Shown here: positions 31,004 through 39,817 of the stretch, in pieces
Layout of the letters: each line of letters opens with the position of its first letter
Numbering within the stretch: position 1 is the first letter of the stretch
Assembly (NCBI GenBank): GCA_937895345.1
Contig: CALAWP010000040.1
Span: 1 to 41,529 of the forward strand
Direction: 5' to 3'
Length of the DNA stretch: 41,529 nt
Source: an uncultured Paenibacillus sp.
Lineage (GTDB): Bacteria; Bacillota; Bacilli; Paenibacillales; Paenibacillaceae
Program-made: the position numbers and the translations under genes
Notes under the pieces: generated by a model
What the model saw: the letters and a program-made list of their open reading frames with translations, nothing else
Told to the model about the DNA's origin: nothing
Database searches by the model: none

Positions 31004-33901
31004 TCATCCTTTCAGCCAATTGTCCCGCAGCGCGAACAGCTCGCGCAGCTCATTCGTAGACAGCTCCGTAATCCAGCTCTCGGAGCGGCCCACGATCTGT
31101 TCGTTCAACGACTGCTTGCTTTCGATCATCTCGTCGATTTTTTCTTCCAGCGTGCCCAGCGTGACGAATTTGTGCACCTGCACCCGCTTCGTCTGCCCGA
31201 TGCGGAACGCCCGGTCCGTCGCCTGATTTTCGACGGCGGGATTCCACCACCGGTCGAAATGGACGACATGATTGGCCGCCGTTAAATTCAGCCCCGTGCC
31301 GCCGGCCTTCAAGGACAGCACGAAGGCGCTGCTCCCGTCCTCTCCGGACTGGAAGCCTGCGATCATGCCGTCCCGCTCCGCCTTCGGCACGCCGCCGTGC
31401 AAGTAAGGGACCGGCGAACCGAGCCGCTCCCGCAGCATGCGCTGAAGCTGGCGCCCCATCTCCACGTATTGGGTAAAGATGAGGCATTTGTCGCCTTCCG
31501 CCGCAATTTCCTCCATCATTTCCAGCAGCCTCTCCGCTTTGTTCGAACGCTGCGGCTCCCAGACGGCGCCCTTCTCGTCCGCCTGAAGGAGCGAAGGATG
31601 GTCGCACAGCTGCTTCAGCTTCGTCAGCGTCGCCAGAATAAGCCCCCGCCTTGCCATCGGATCGAGCTCGTCGAGCTTGGCCAGCAAGTCCGAGACGATA
31701 TTCTCGTACATGGCGCCCTGCTCCGCCGTCAGCGCGATATAGCTTTTCGACTCCAGCTTTTCCGGCAAAGACAGCTGAATGGCCGGATCTTTCTTGACGC
31801 GGCGCAGCATAAACGGCTTGACCCAACGCTGAAGCCCCGCGATCATCGTCTCGTCCCTCGTCCGCTCGATCGGCGCCACGACCGCTTTGCGGAATTCGCC
31901 CAAGCTGCCCAAATACCCCGGATTGATAAAATCGTAGATCGACCACAGCTCCGTCAGCCGGTTTTCCATCGGCGTCCCCGTCAAGGCGATCCGATGCCGG
32001 GCCCGAAGGCGGCGGATGGCGCCGGACTGCTTCGTGTAGGCGTTTTTAATATTTTGCGCCTCGTCCAGACACAACGCGTTCCATTCGACGCCGCACAGCT
32101 CCTCTTCGTCCAGCTGCGCCAAGGCGTAAGACGTTATGACCAGATCCGCCTCCCCCGCGGCTTTGGCGAGCTCCCCGTCCTTGTGCCGCTTCGCTCCGTA
32201 GTGGAGCATGACGCGAAGCGAAGGCGCGAAGCGCTTCAGCTCCTTCTCCCAGTTGCCCATCACCGACGTCGGGCAGATGAGCAGGGACGGCCCCCCGCCC
32301 GGCTCCCGGCGCTTGACGCACAGCAAATACGCCATAAATTGAATCGTCTTGCCGAGGCCCATATCGTCCGCCAGCACGCCGCCCAGGCCGAACCGTCTCA
32401 GAAACAGCAGCCAGGAAACGCCCTGCAGCTGGTAAGGCCGCAGCTCGCCCCGAAATTCGGCGGGCACCTCCGCCGTCGGAATATCCGAGATATGCTGCAG
32501 CTGCTCCAGCCACTCGGCCAAATGCTCGTTCAGCTCCACTTCCGCCCGCAGAGCGTGCTCGCGTTCCTCGTCCGCCTCCAGCTCCATGCCGCCGCGCAGA
32601 TGAAGCTCCAGCACTTCCCGAAGCGTCAAACCCTTGCGCTTGCCGGCCTTGCCGAGCCAATGTCTGATCCGCTCCGCGTCGCGGGGGTCGAGATGCACCC
32701 ATTCGCCGCCGATGCGGATCAGCCTCCGCTGCTCCTCCGCCAGCTTCATAAACTGTTCTTCGGTCAAATCGATGCCGCCCAGCGCCAGCTTCCAGTCGAA
32801 CTGCACAATGCCGTCCAAGCCGAACATCGGCTGCGCCGCCGATCCGACCGACGATTTGATCTTGGCCCGCAGCCGCAGCCTGCGGGAACGGACCGCTTCC
32901 CACCAGCCTGGCAGCAGCACGGGACAGCCCGCCTCCAGCAGCGAGACGCTGCCGTGCTCCAGGAAATGCCACGCCTCCTGCTCGGACAGCTCCATCGGCA
33001 TCCCGTTCCGTTCCGGCTCCCCGAACCGTTCGGGCAGCGCCTTCGCCCATTTGTCCCGCTCCTTGCGCAGCCGCTCCTCCACATACGGCAGCCAATGAGC
33101 GGGCAGCGGGACGGCCGCTTCCGCGCCGGATTCGGGCTCCCATCCCGGCGCCTCCGGGCGGCTTCGAACCGGCAGCCATTCCGCCCCTTCCTTGTCGCGA
33201 AGCGCCGGCCTGAGCGTCCAGACCCGCTCCTCGTCCGGCTCGGCCAGCTGCAGCGCAACGCGGAACGGAACCGGATCTTCCCGGAAGCCGATCGCCACAA
33301 GCCAATCCTGCTCGTCGGCCGCTTTATGCCGGACGACGCTCTCGCCGGCCGCCGACACGACCGCTCCCCACGCGCGGGCGGCCGCCTCGTCGGAAGCGAT
33401 CATCTCCTCCAGCGCTTCGCCAAGCCACGCGGCCGCGCCTCCGTCGCCGGCAGCCGCCGCCTCACGCAGCAGCCGCTCCCAACTTCCCTTGCGCTGCTGT
33501 AGTTCGGCGGGGTAAGCGATGCGCCAGCTTCGCTTCTCTTCGGTCCAGCCGATCCAATCGGGCTCGAACCAGCCGTTCGTCAACGCTTCATGGATCGCTT
33601 CGGCCAGGCCGATCAGCGTCTGCACGCGGGCGCTCCACTGCAGCCGGAGCAAGCGGACCGGCTGCGGCAGCGACAAGTAACCGACCGCTTGCAGCGGCGT
33701 CAGCTTGAGCAGGCTCCTTCCGCCGCCGCGCAGCTCCTCGATATCCGCGCCGTACCAGGACGGCTTATGCCAGGCGAACAGGAGCGGCCGCAGCCGCCCT
33801 TCCGTCTCTTTGCCGCCCGACAGCAGCACGCAAGGAGCGCCCGTTTCGTCTCCCCAGCAGCCGTCTACCGTCACGTTCAGCCATTTGCCCGAAAGATTCA
33901 T
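31004..33901 (-). CDS. SNF2-family DEAD/DEAH helicase (bacterial SWI2/SNF2)
   Basis: A 965-residue ATPase that translocates on duplex DNA. The N-terminal about 480 residues correspond to the SNF2-associated region seen in bacterial members. The helicase core has LADDMGLGKTIQFMAYLL (Walker A), LLICPTSVMGNWEKEL, CLDEAQNIKN (DEAQ box), ALTGTPMENRLTELWS, FTQYVEMGRQL, SLKAGGTGLNLTAANHV and ATDRAFRIGQ. The start at 33901 overlaps the stop of the SWIM gene as ATGA. SWIM-SNF2 pairs are common in Firmicutes and are thought to act on nucleoprotein complexes. A defence role is not shown here. Confidence 0.95.
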   Translation of the reverse strand: MNLSGKWLNVTVDGCWGDETGAPCVLLSGGKETEGRLRPLLFAWHKPSWYGADIEELRGGGRSLLKLTPLQAVGYLSLPQPVRLLRLQWSARVQTLIGLAEAIHEALTNGWFEPDWIGWTEEKRSWRIAYPAELQQRKGSWERLLREAAAAGDGGAAAWLGEALEEMIASDEAAARAWGAVVSAAGESVVRHKAADEQDWLVAIGFREDPVPFRVALQLAEPDEERVWTLRPALRDKEGAEWLPVRSRPEAPGWEPESGAEAAVPLPAHWLPYVEERLRKERDKWAKALPERFGEPERNGMPMELSEQEAWHFLEHGSVSLLEAGCPVLLPGWWEAVRSRRLRLRAKIKSSVGSAAQPMFGLDGIVQFDWKLALGGIDLTEEQFMKLAEEQRRLIRIGGEWVHLDPRDAERIRHWLGKAGKRKGLTLREVLELHLRGGMELEADEEREHALRAEVELNEHLAEWLEQLQHISDIPTAEVPAEFRGELRPYQLQGVSWLLFLRRFGLGGVLADDMGLGKTIQFMAYLLCVKRREPGGGPSLLICPTSVMGNWEKELKRFAPSLRVMLHYGAKRHKDGELAKAAGEADLVITSYALAQLDEEELCGVEWNALCLDEAQNIKNAYTKQSGAIRRLRARHRIALTGTPMENRLTELWSIYDFINPGYLGSLGEFRKAVVAPIERTRDETMIAGLQRWVKPFMLRRVKKDPAIQLSLPEKLESKSYIALTAEQGAMYENIVSDLLAKLDELDPMARRGLILATLTKLKQLCDHPSLLQADEKGAVWEPQRSNKAERLLEMMEEIAAEGDKCLIFTQYVEMGRQLQRMLRERLGSPVPYLHGGVPKAERDGMIAGFQSGEDGSSAFVLSLKAGGTGLNLTAANHVVHFDRWWNPAVENQATDRAFRIGQTKRVQVHKFVTLGTLEEKIDEMIESKQSLNEQIVGRSESWITELSTNELRELFALRDNWLKG

Positions 33902-35496
33902 GTCGTCAGCTTTCCTTTCCATAATTCTTCCTGCAGCGCGCGGAGCCTCTGATATTTCCGTATCAGCTGACCCAAATACCGGCTCCAGCTTTCCGTATCC
34001 TTCATCGCTTTGTACAGCTTCTCCAGCTTCTTCAAGCATTTCACGGCGTGCCGGTACCCTTGCCGGTTCCGGGCGCCGATCGCCTGCTCCACGGTCTGAT
34101 GATACAGCGGCAGCAGCACATGCGGAGCGGATTTGGCCGCCTCCCGCAGCTCCGCCGCGTCGATCTCTTCCGGCTTCATGCCAAGCAGCAGCTGCAAATC
34201 GCTCCATTCCTCATATTTCCGAAGCTTGATCCAATGCTCGGACAGCTCCGAATAGGAATAGGGCAGAAGCCCTGTCATATATTGCTGCCATTCCGGCAGA
34301 TCGGGCCGGTCCTCATCCCCTCTTCGGCAAAGCGCGAGAAACGGACCGACCGTCCGGGCCGAAGGCGCCTCGCTCAGCCGGGCGTACAAAAACCGCATCC
34401 ACATCATCGCAAGCGACCATCGGCCTTCTTCCATCCGGATCGCCACGTTCGGATAAATCAGCTTCTGCGAACGTTCGAAGGCGCCGCCGGCGAAATGCGC
34501 GATGGAAAGCTCGTCTTGTCCGTCAAAAAAATACATCATGCCGATCGCGCCGTGCAGCGCGGCTTCGTTCCGGTCCGCGCCCGCCGGATGTTCGGCCGAC
34601 TCGAGCAGGCCCGCCAGCTCCTTCTCGTACCAATCCCGCGATTCCGACATGCGCTCGCACAATCCCAAATATAGATAGTCCCAATCGAACAGCTGGCGCT
34701 CCGCGCGGAACGCTCTGCCGCGAGCGACGGCAATCAGTTCGTCCGCCCAATCCCGCTCCCGTTCCGACATCGCGGGCGGACTGAATTGCTGAATCAGCTC
34801 GTACGCCTGCTCCAGCCAAGGCTCGGCCATGCGCGCAAACGCCATTTCATGGTAATAGCGGCTGAAGCTGTCCACCGTCCGGATCGCCCGTTCCGCCTGC
34901 GTCAGCACAAACAGGATCGACAACGTCCAATGCATCCGCTGCATCGGCTTATCCCAATCTTTCGCCGCGGCCTTCAGCGCGGTGAGCACCGGCTGAAGGG
35001 GATGCAGGGAGTGCCGACACTTTTGCCAGGAATCTCCGTATTTCTCCTCCATCCATCGAAGCCATGGCTCCGCGTCCGCATCCGGGCCAGGCGCGGACGC
35101 CGGCTCCAAATCCGCGGCGCTGTCGCCGGACGGGCTGCGCCGCTCCAGCAGCCGGCTTGCCGGCGCAAGACCGAGCAGGCGGAAATACGATTGCTCCGCC
35201 TCCGCATGCCCGCCTTCCCCTTGACTGATGTAATGAAAAAAGACGGCCGCCATATGCTTGCACATGCCGTCGTACGGACAGGTGCAGCTGCTGTACCGAA
35301 ACTGGTCGGCGTCCATAACGACGGCGTACAGGTCGGTCCCCCTGACGACGCCCGTTAACGTATCGATCGTCGACGCTTTCGAATGCTGCACACAGCCTTG
35401 CCGGTAATAGTCCCAGCCGCGCCTGATGATTTTGTCCGTCATATATTGGTTAAGCTGCCGCTCCAGGGAGGACAGCTTCGTATGGCCGAGCTGCAT
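33898..35496 (-). CDS. SWIM zinc-finger protein
   Basis: A 532-residue protein. The SWIM motif CxCxnCxH appears as CTCPYDGMCKH near residues 70-80, followed by the usual helix MAAVFFHYI. The remainder is alpha-helical and of unknown function. SWIM domains bind DNA or proteins, and in bacteria the gene is regularly coupled to an SNF2 helicase, as here with a 4-bp overlap. The ribosome site before ATG 35496 is weak. A promoter with an extended -10 lies about 57 bp upstream. Confidence 0.9.
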   Translation of the reverse strand: MQLGHTKLSSLERQLNQYMTDKIIRRGWDYYRQGCVQHSKASTIDTLTGVVRGTDLYAVVMDADQFRYSSCTCPYDGMCKHMAAVFFHYISQGEGGHAEAEQSYFRLLGLAPASRLLERRSPSGDSAADLEPASAPGPDADAEPWLRWMEEKYGDSWQKCRHSLHPLQPVLTALKAAAKDWDKPMQRMHWTLSILFVLTQAERAIRTVDSFSRYYHEMAFARMAEPWLEQAYELIQQFSPPAMSERERDWADELIAVARGRAFRAERQLFDWDYLYLGLCERMSESRDWYEKELAGLLESAEHPAGADRNEAALHGAIGMMYFFDGQDELSIAHFAGGAFERSQKLIYPNVAIRMEEGRWSLAMMWMRFLYARLSEAPSARTVGPFLALCRRGDEDRPDLPEWQQYMTGLLPYSYSELSEHWIKLRKYEEWSDLQLLLGMKPEEIDAAELREAAKSAPHVLLPLYHQTVEQAIGARNRQGYRHAVKCLKKLEKLYKAMKDTESWSRYLGQLIRKYQRLRALQEELWKGKLTT

Positions 35497-35552
35497 GCCG
35501 GATCTTCACCCGCTTTCCAGACAATTCAAATATTCATTGTCGCATTCTTACT

Positions 35553-35561
35553 ATTATATCA
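35553..35561 (-). promoter_or_regulatory. Extended -10 promoter of the SWIM-SNF2 operon
   Basis: On the minus strand TGATATAAT matches the extended -10 pattern TGnTATAAT. It begins directly after the T tract of the preceding kinase terminator, so terminator and promoter abut. Confidence 0.6.
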
Positions 35562-35598
35562 AAAAAAATCGCCGCCGCGACGTACAGGCCGCGGCGGC
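35561..35598 (-). terminator. Intrinsic terminator after the orphan sensor kinase
   Basis: On the minus strand GCCGCCGCG, a 10-nt loop and CGCGGCGGC form a 9-bp GC stem, followed by GA and eight T. Confidence 0.88.
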
Positions 35599-35639
35599 GG
35601 GACGATAACACGTTACGTATAAAAGGCAACTGTCTGCAA

Positions 35640-37385
35640 CTACAGCGGAATTCGGACCGTAAACGCAAGCCAGCCGGGGCCGTCGGCCTCCGCCTTCGCC
35701 TCGCCCTTGTATCGTTCGGCGATGTTCTTGACGATCGACAGCCCAAGCCCCTGATGCTCGCCGAGCTTTGTCGAATACCCCGCCTCGAACAACGGCTTCG
35801 CCGCCAGGCTCTCCGCATCCTCGCATATGTTGACGATGCGGATTTCCAGCATGCCGTTCGACTGGACGCCGGTCAGGCTGACGATCCTTCGATCCTCTTC
35901 GTATTTCAGCACCTCGTCGAACGCATTGTCGATCAAGTTGCCCAGAATACGGTTGATGTCCAGCGTCTTCCCGCCCATATCCTGAAGCTGAACGCCGCAC
36001 ATGCTGCACTCGAACTTGATTTTGTAGCCTTCCGCCTGGGAAATTTTCGACCGGATCAGAGCGGCGATCGCCGGATTGCCGATGTTCAAAATGTCGTTCA
36101 GCAGATGAATTTCCCCGGTAAGCTCCTTCGTATAAGCGGCCAGCTCCTCCGTCTTCTTCAGCTCGGCAAGGGAATGGATCGTCTGCACATGATTGAGGAA
36201 GTCGTGCCGCTGCGCCCGGATTGAATGGAACAGACTGTTGATTTCCTCCGTATAGGTCAATTGCGCGACTTGCACCGCATTGTCCTTGATCCGTTTGTAA
36301 TAACGCATGGCGGCGATCGACAGAATCAGGCTCAGAACGGTAAACAATACGATAATGAGTCCCAAATCGAGAAACTGGTTCTGCAGCCGTTCCTGAATAA
36401 AACCGTAATCCGACACGATCGCGATGACGTAGCTGTCCATCGGACTGCCTTTGTCGTCGGTGATGCTGATCCCTTTCTCCTTGGCGAATACCGGGATGAA
36501 CATTTTGTAAATCGGCGTACCCCGCACCTTGTCCTGCAGCGTGACGATTTCTTTGCTCTCGAACGCCCGCTTGACCGAAGCCTCGTCCCGTTCCGACTTC
36601 CACTCGTAGGTGCCGTAGATGAACGGCCGCTGCACGATGTGCTCCCTGACTTCGCCGTTATCGACGACCGTCCGTTTGCCGCCGGGGAACGTCATCGGGT
36701 TGATGACGGCAATCTCGAGCAGCTGCCGCTCGTTCGCCGCCAAATCCCGAATGAGCCGGTCCACGCCGGTAACCCGGTTGTAGTGGTTCAGCTCTTCGAA
36801 ATGAACGTACGGATCCACGATATAATTGGTCGTGCCGTCGTAGTAATAACCCCACTTGTAAATTTGATCGAGATCGGTGGAGGATACTTCGAAGGGGCCG
36901 CTCCAGAAATGGTCGAGCTTCTGGCCGAGCCAATCGACGGTCGTTTGCCGGTAATCGAACAGCTGGTTGAAAATTTCATGCCATGGCGTCCACGTTTTCG
37001 TGCTGTGGTTCAGCTGCGACGGATCGGACGAGCGGTACAGCACGATATCGTCTTCCGTTCGCTTCAGCAGCGTAATGTGCGCAATGTCCAGCTTATCCCT
37101 CAGCTCCGCGAGCTGCTCGTTGGTCACCTTCTCCACGTCGGGATCGAGCGCGTATTGCGCGGCGATGGCCGCCGCCCGCAGCTCCCGGCCGATTTGATCC
37201 TCGAACAGCTCCGCTCCTTGGCGCGTCTGCTCCACCGACAGCTCGATCTGCCTTCCGAGCGTCAGGAGGTTATGATTATGCTGTTCCTCAAGCGTCCGTT
37301 TGGTCAAAAAATAATAAATCGTATTGTTGACAAGTATAAGCGCCACGACGACGCTGATTGCCATAAACCAAGTGCCGCGCTGCAT
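35640..37385 (-). CDS. Orphan membrane sensor histidine kinase (CitA/DcuS/Spo0B-like core)
   Basis: A 581-residue kinase. Membrane segments at about 8-27 and 340-360 flank a large extracellular domain of some 310 residues without a recognised fold. The dimerisation box RAQRHDFLNHVQTIHSLAEL resembles the Spo0B/CitA-type histidine box, and the HATPase has ILGNLIDNAFDEV and HQGLGLSIVKNIAERYKG. No response regulator is adjacent, so it is an orphan or pairs with a distant partner. The ribosome site before ATG 37385 is poorly placed. It is divergent from the catalase gene; a role in sporulation phosphorelay or stress sensing is possible but unproved. Confidence 0.85.
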   Translation of the reverse strand: MQRGTWFMAISVVVALILVNNTIYYFLTKRTLEEQHNHNLLTLGRQIELSVEQTRQGAELFEDQIGRELRAAAIAAQYALDPDVEKVTNEQLAELRDKLDIAHITLLKRTEDDIVLYRSSDPSQLNHSTKTWTPWHEIFNQLFDYRQTTVDWLGQKLDHFWSGPFEVSSTDLDQIYKWGYYYDGTTNYIVDPYVHFEELNHYNRVTGVDRLIRDLAANERQLLEIAVINPMTFPGGKRTVVDNGEVREHIVQRPFIYGTYEWKSERDEASVKRAFESKEIVTLQDKVRGTPIYKMFIPVFAKEKGISITDDKGSPMDSYVIAIVSDYGFIQERLQNQFLDLGLIIVLFTVLSLILSIAAMRYYKRIKDNAVQVAQLTYTEEINSLFHSIRAQRHDFLNHVQTIHSLAELKKTEELAAYTKELTGEIHLLNDILNIGNPAIAALIRSKISQAEGYKIKFECSMCGVQLQDMGGKTLDINRILGNLIDNAFDEVLKYEEDRRIVSLTGVQSNGMLEIRIVNICEDAESLAAKPLFEAGYSTKLGEHQGLGLSIVKNIAERYKGEAKAEADGPGWLAFTVRIPL

Positions 37386-37585
37386 GTTTTCCGTTCATGC
37401 CCCTTTTCCTTATTCGCAATGCTCACATCAAACGTTAGCACCATCATATCATAAACCGCCGCCGAATGGCTTCAGGCCTGCGATATTTCTTGCGAACGAT
37501 TTCATGCTGCATATTTGCGGAACCGGCTTCTCATACTAACCGGGAACGTTTGCTCAAATTTAACAAAAATGGAGGATGATTCGGC

Positions 37586-39205
37586 ATGTCATCGCAAGAA
37601 GGACCGACAGGACTGCCTACCGGAGGCGGAGGAAGCGTCGCGCCCGGCGAAGAGAAGGATACGTTGACGAACCGGCAAGGACACCCGATCACGGACAATC
37701 AGAACGTGCGGACGATCGGAAACCGCGGCCCTTCTACGCTGGAAAACTACCATTTTATCGAAAAGATTTCTCACTTCGACCGCGAGCGGGTGCCCGAACG
37801 CGTCGTCCATGCGCGCGGGGCCGGCGCCTACGGTTATTTCGAAGCTTACGGCAAGCTCGGCGACGAGCCGATCGCCAACTATACGAGAGCGAAGCTGTTT
37901 CAGGAGGCGGGCAAGCGGACGCCCGTATTCGTCCGGTTTTCCAGCGTCATTCACGGCGGCCATTCGCCGGAGACGCTGCGCGATCCGCGCGGCTTTGCCG
38001 TCAAATTTTACACGGAGGACGGAAACTGGGATTTGGTCGGCAACAACTTGAAAATTTTCTTTATTCGCGACGCCATGAAATTTCCGGATATGGTTCACGC
38101 ATTCAGGCCCGATCCCGTGACAAACGTGCAAAGCATGGAACGTTTCTTCGATTTCGTGTCCCAATCTCCCGAAGCGACGCATATGATCACGTTTCTGTTC
38201 TCGCCGTGGGGCATCCCGGCCAACTACAGGCAAATGCAAGGGTCGGGCGTGAATACATACAAATGGGTGAATGAGGAAGGCAAAGGCGTTTTGATCAAAT
38301 ACCACTGGGAGCCGAAGCAGGGCATTCGCAATCTGACCCAGCGCGAAGCGGAGCAAATCCAGGCCAAAAATTTCAACCATGCGACGCAGGATCTGTACGA
38401 GGCGATCGAGCGGGGCGACTATCCGGAATGGGAGCTTCTCGTCCAGTGGATGAGCGACGACGAGCATGCCGAGCTCGATTACGACCCGCTCGACGCCACG
38501 AAGCTGTGGGATACGGAGCAATTCCCGATGCTGCCCGTCGGCAAGATGGTGCTGAACCGGAATCCGGAAAATTATTTTGCCGAAGTGGAGCAGTCGGCGT
38601 TCGGCACGGGCGTACTCGTGGACGGCCTCGATTTCTCGGACGACAAGCTGCTGCAGGGCCGTACCTTCTCCTACTCCGATACGCAGCGGTACCGGGTCGG
38701 CACCAACTATTTGCAGCTGCCTGTCAACGCGCCCAAAAAACATGTGGCGACGAACCAGCGCGACGGCCAGATGGCATTCTACGTCGACATCGCTCCGGGG
38801 CAAAATCCTCACGTCAACTACGAGCCTTCCGCGCTGGGCGGACTGAAAGAAGCGGACCGTCCCGGCGAGCCGCATGAGCCTTATTACGCGGACAAGCTGA
38901 CGAGGGAGCCGATCGACCGGACGAACAATTTCAAGCAAGCCGGCGAAACGTACCGCAGGTTCGAACCATGGGAGAAGGACGAGCTCATCTCCAACCTCGT
39001 TCAAGCGCTCAAATCATGCCCTCCGGCCATCCGCGAGCGAATGATCGCGCATTGCACGGAAGCGGATGCGGAGTACGGCCAGCGGCTGGCCGACGGGCTG
39101 CGCGAGACCGAGCAGGCAAGCGGCGGCGGCCATGTCGGCACCCCTCCGGCGAATGAAGGCATGGAGCTGGCCGAGGAGCTGGGCCATCCGACGGACGGCT
39201 ATTAA
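37586..39205 (+). CDS. Heme catalase (KatX-like, clade with 540-residue subunits)
   Basis: A 539-residue enzyme that disproportionates hydrogen peroxide. The active-site histidine is H75 in RVVHARG, the distal Asn lies near DLVGNNLKIFFIRD, and the heme-ligand tyrosine is in FSYSDTQRYRVGTNY. The N-terminal TLTNRQGHPITDNQNVRTIGN is closer to spore catalase KatX than to vegetative KatA, so it may act in dormant or germinating spores. GGAGG lies 11 nt before the ATG. I could not identify a convincing sigma-B/F promoter in the 200-bp upstream gap. Confidence 0.93.
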   Translation: MSSQEGPTGLPTGGGGSVAPGEEKDTLTNRQGHPITDNQNVRTIGNRGPSTLENYHFIEKISHFDRERVPERVVHARGAGAYGYFEAYGKLGDEPIANYTRAKLFQEAGKRTPVFVRFSSVIHGGHSPETLRDPRGFAVKFYTEDGNWDLVGNNLKIFFIRDAMKFPDMVHAFRPDPVTNVQSMERFFDFVSQSPEATHMITFLFSPWGIPANYRQMQGSGVNTYKWVNEEGKGVLIKYHWEPKQGIRNLTQREAEQIQAKNFNHATQDLYEAIERGDYPEWELLVQWMSDDEHAELDYDPLDATKLWDTEQFPMLPVGKMVLNRNPENYFAEVEQSAFGTGVLVDGLDFSDDKLLQGRTFSYSDTQRYRVGTNYLQLPVNAPKKHVATNQRDGQMAFYVDIAPGQNPHVNYEPSALGGLKEADRPGEPHEPYYADKLTREPIDRTNNFKQAGETYRRFEPWEKDELISNLVQALKSCPPAIRERMIAHCTEADAEYGQRLADGLRETEQASGGGHVGTPPANEGMELAEELGHPTDGY

Positions 39206-39272
39206 GGGACGGAGCCCCGGCCGTATCATAGATCGGCCGACCTGTGGCTGTGGTGCAGGTCGGTCCGGGCGC

Positions 39273-39372
39273 TAACGGACATCAATGCAGCTTAGAAGGT
39301 CAAAAGCAGAAACTAGCAGCTGTAACGGTCATCAGAGCAGCTTAAAGCCAGAAATACCCGCTTTAAACGTCC
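39273..39372. repeat. Degenerate 50-bp direct repeat
   Basis: TAACGG(A/T)CATCA followed by GCAGCTTA begins at 39273 and again at 39323, a 50-bp shift. The rest of each unit is only loosely similar (CAGAAA, GCT, then CGTCC). It resembles short dispersed intergenic repeats and is not coding. Confidence 0.5.
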
Positions 39373-39596
39373 AGAACGTCCGCTAAGGTTCACGTATGAC
39401 CATTAGGATTGATCAGTTGCACATTTTGAGCTCTAAGCATCCCTGATGTCCACTATTGGCGAGCGGCTGCTCTCGACACGGCATTCGGCCGATCGATCGG
39501 TAGATACATTAGATAAATTAAAGTAACTCTTTTCGAGACACGGTCATTGGAACCATCGCCTATGCATCTCAGTGCTCCATTCTACTTCTCATGATT

Positions 39597-39646
39597 GCCT
39601 TGCAACACCGCATGTCAAATTCGACAGCAGCGCTGCAAGGCTTTTT
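39597..39646 (+). terminator. Terminator-like hairpin in intergenic DNA
   Basis: GCCTTGCA (39597-39604) and TGCAAGGC (39634-39641) form an 8-bp stem, with a possible inner CAGCGCTG, followed by TTTTT. No gene on this strand ends nearby, so it may terminate an unseen RNA or be a remnant. Confidence 0.4.
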
Positions 39647-39746
39647 CGTACTGGCGAGCATGTTTTGGAGGTAACAAATTACTGCCTGCTGCTGGATGAT
39701 GACTAGGACGAGTTTAAGGCTTGGAGTGGGATTTTCCGCCAAAATC

Positions 39747-39812
39747 GTGACCCGCTGGTCGATTAGACTTCTATCTATGAGTTCCCGTGAGATTCACGAA
39801 GTATCGGGTCAC
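39747..39812 (-). terminator. Inverted repeat bordering the distal end of the CRISPR array
   Basis: GTGACCCG (39747-39754) and CGGGTCAC (39805-39812) are perfect 8-bp arms; inside lies a smaller hairpin CGTGA-gat-TCACG (39786-39798). On the minus strand, the direction of array transcription, the closing arm is followed by GATTTT. It starts 5 nt beyond the last degenerate repeat and may terminate the precursor crRNA. Confidence 0.4.
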
Positions 39813-39817
39813 CATTC

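Larger units (their letters stand above)
39206..39817. other. Non-coding region between catalase and CRISPR array
   Basis: This 612-bp stretch contains no convincing gene. It holds a weak inverted repeat just after catalase (CCGACCTG 39237-39244 with CAGGTCGG 39256-39263, no T tract), a degenerate 50-bp direct repeat, a terminator-like hairpin at 39597-39646, and a larger inverted repeat next to the distal end of the CRISPR array. Confidence 0.7.

Noticed and set aside
39237..39263. Inverted repeat after catalase as its terminator
   Set aside because: It has 8-bp arms but no following T tract on either strand.
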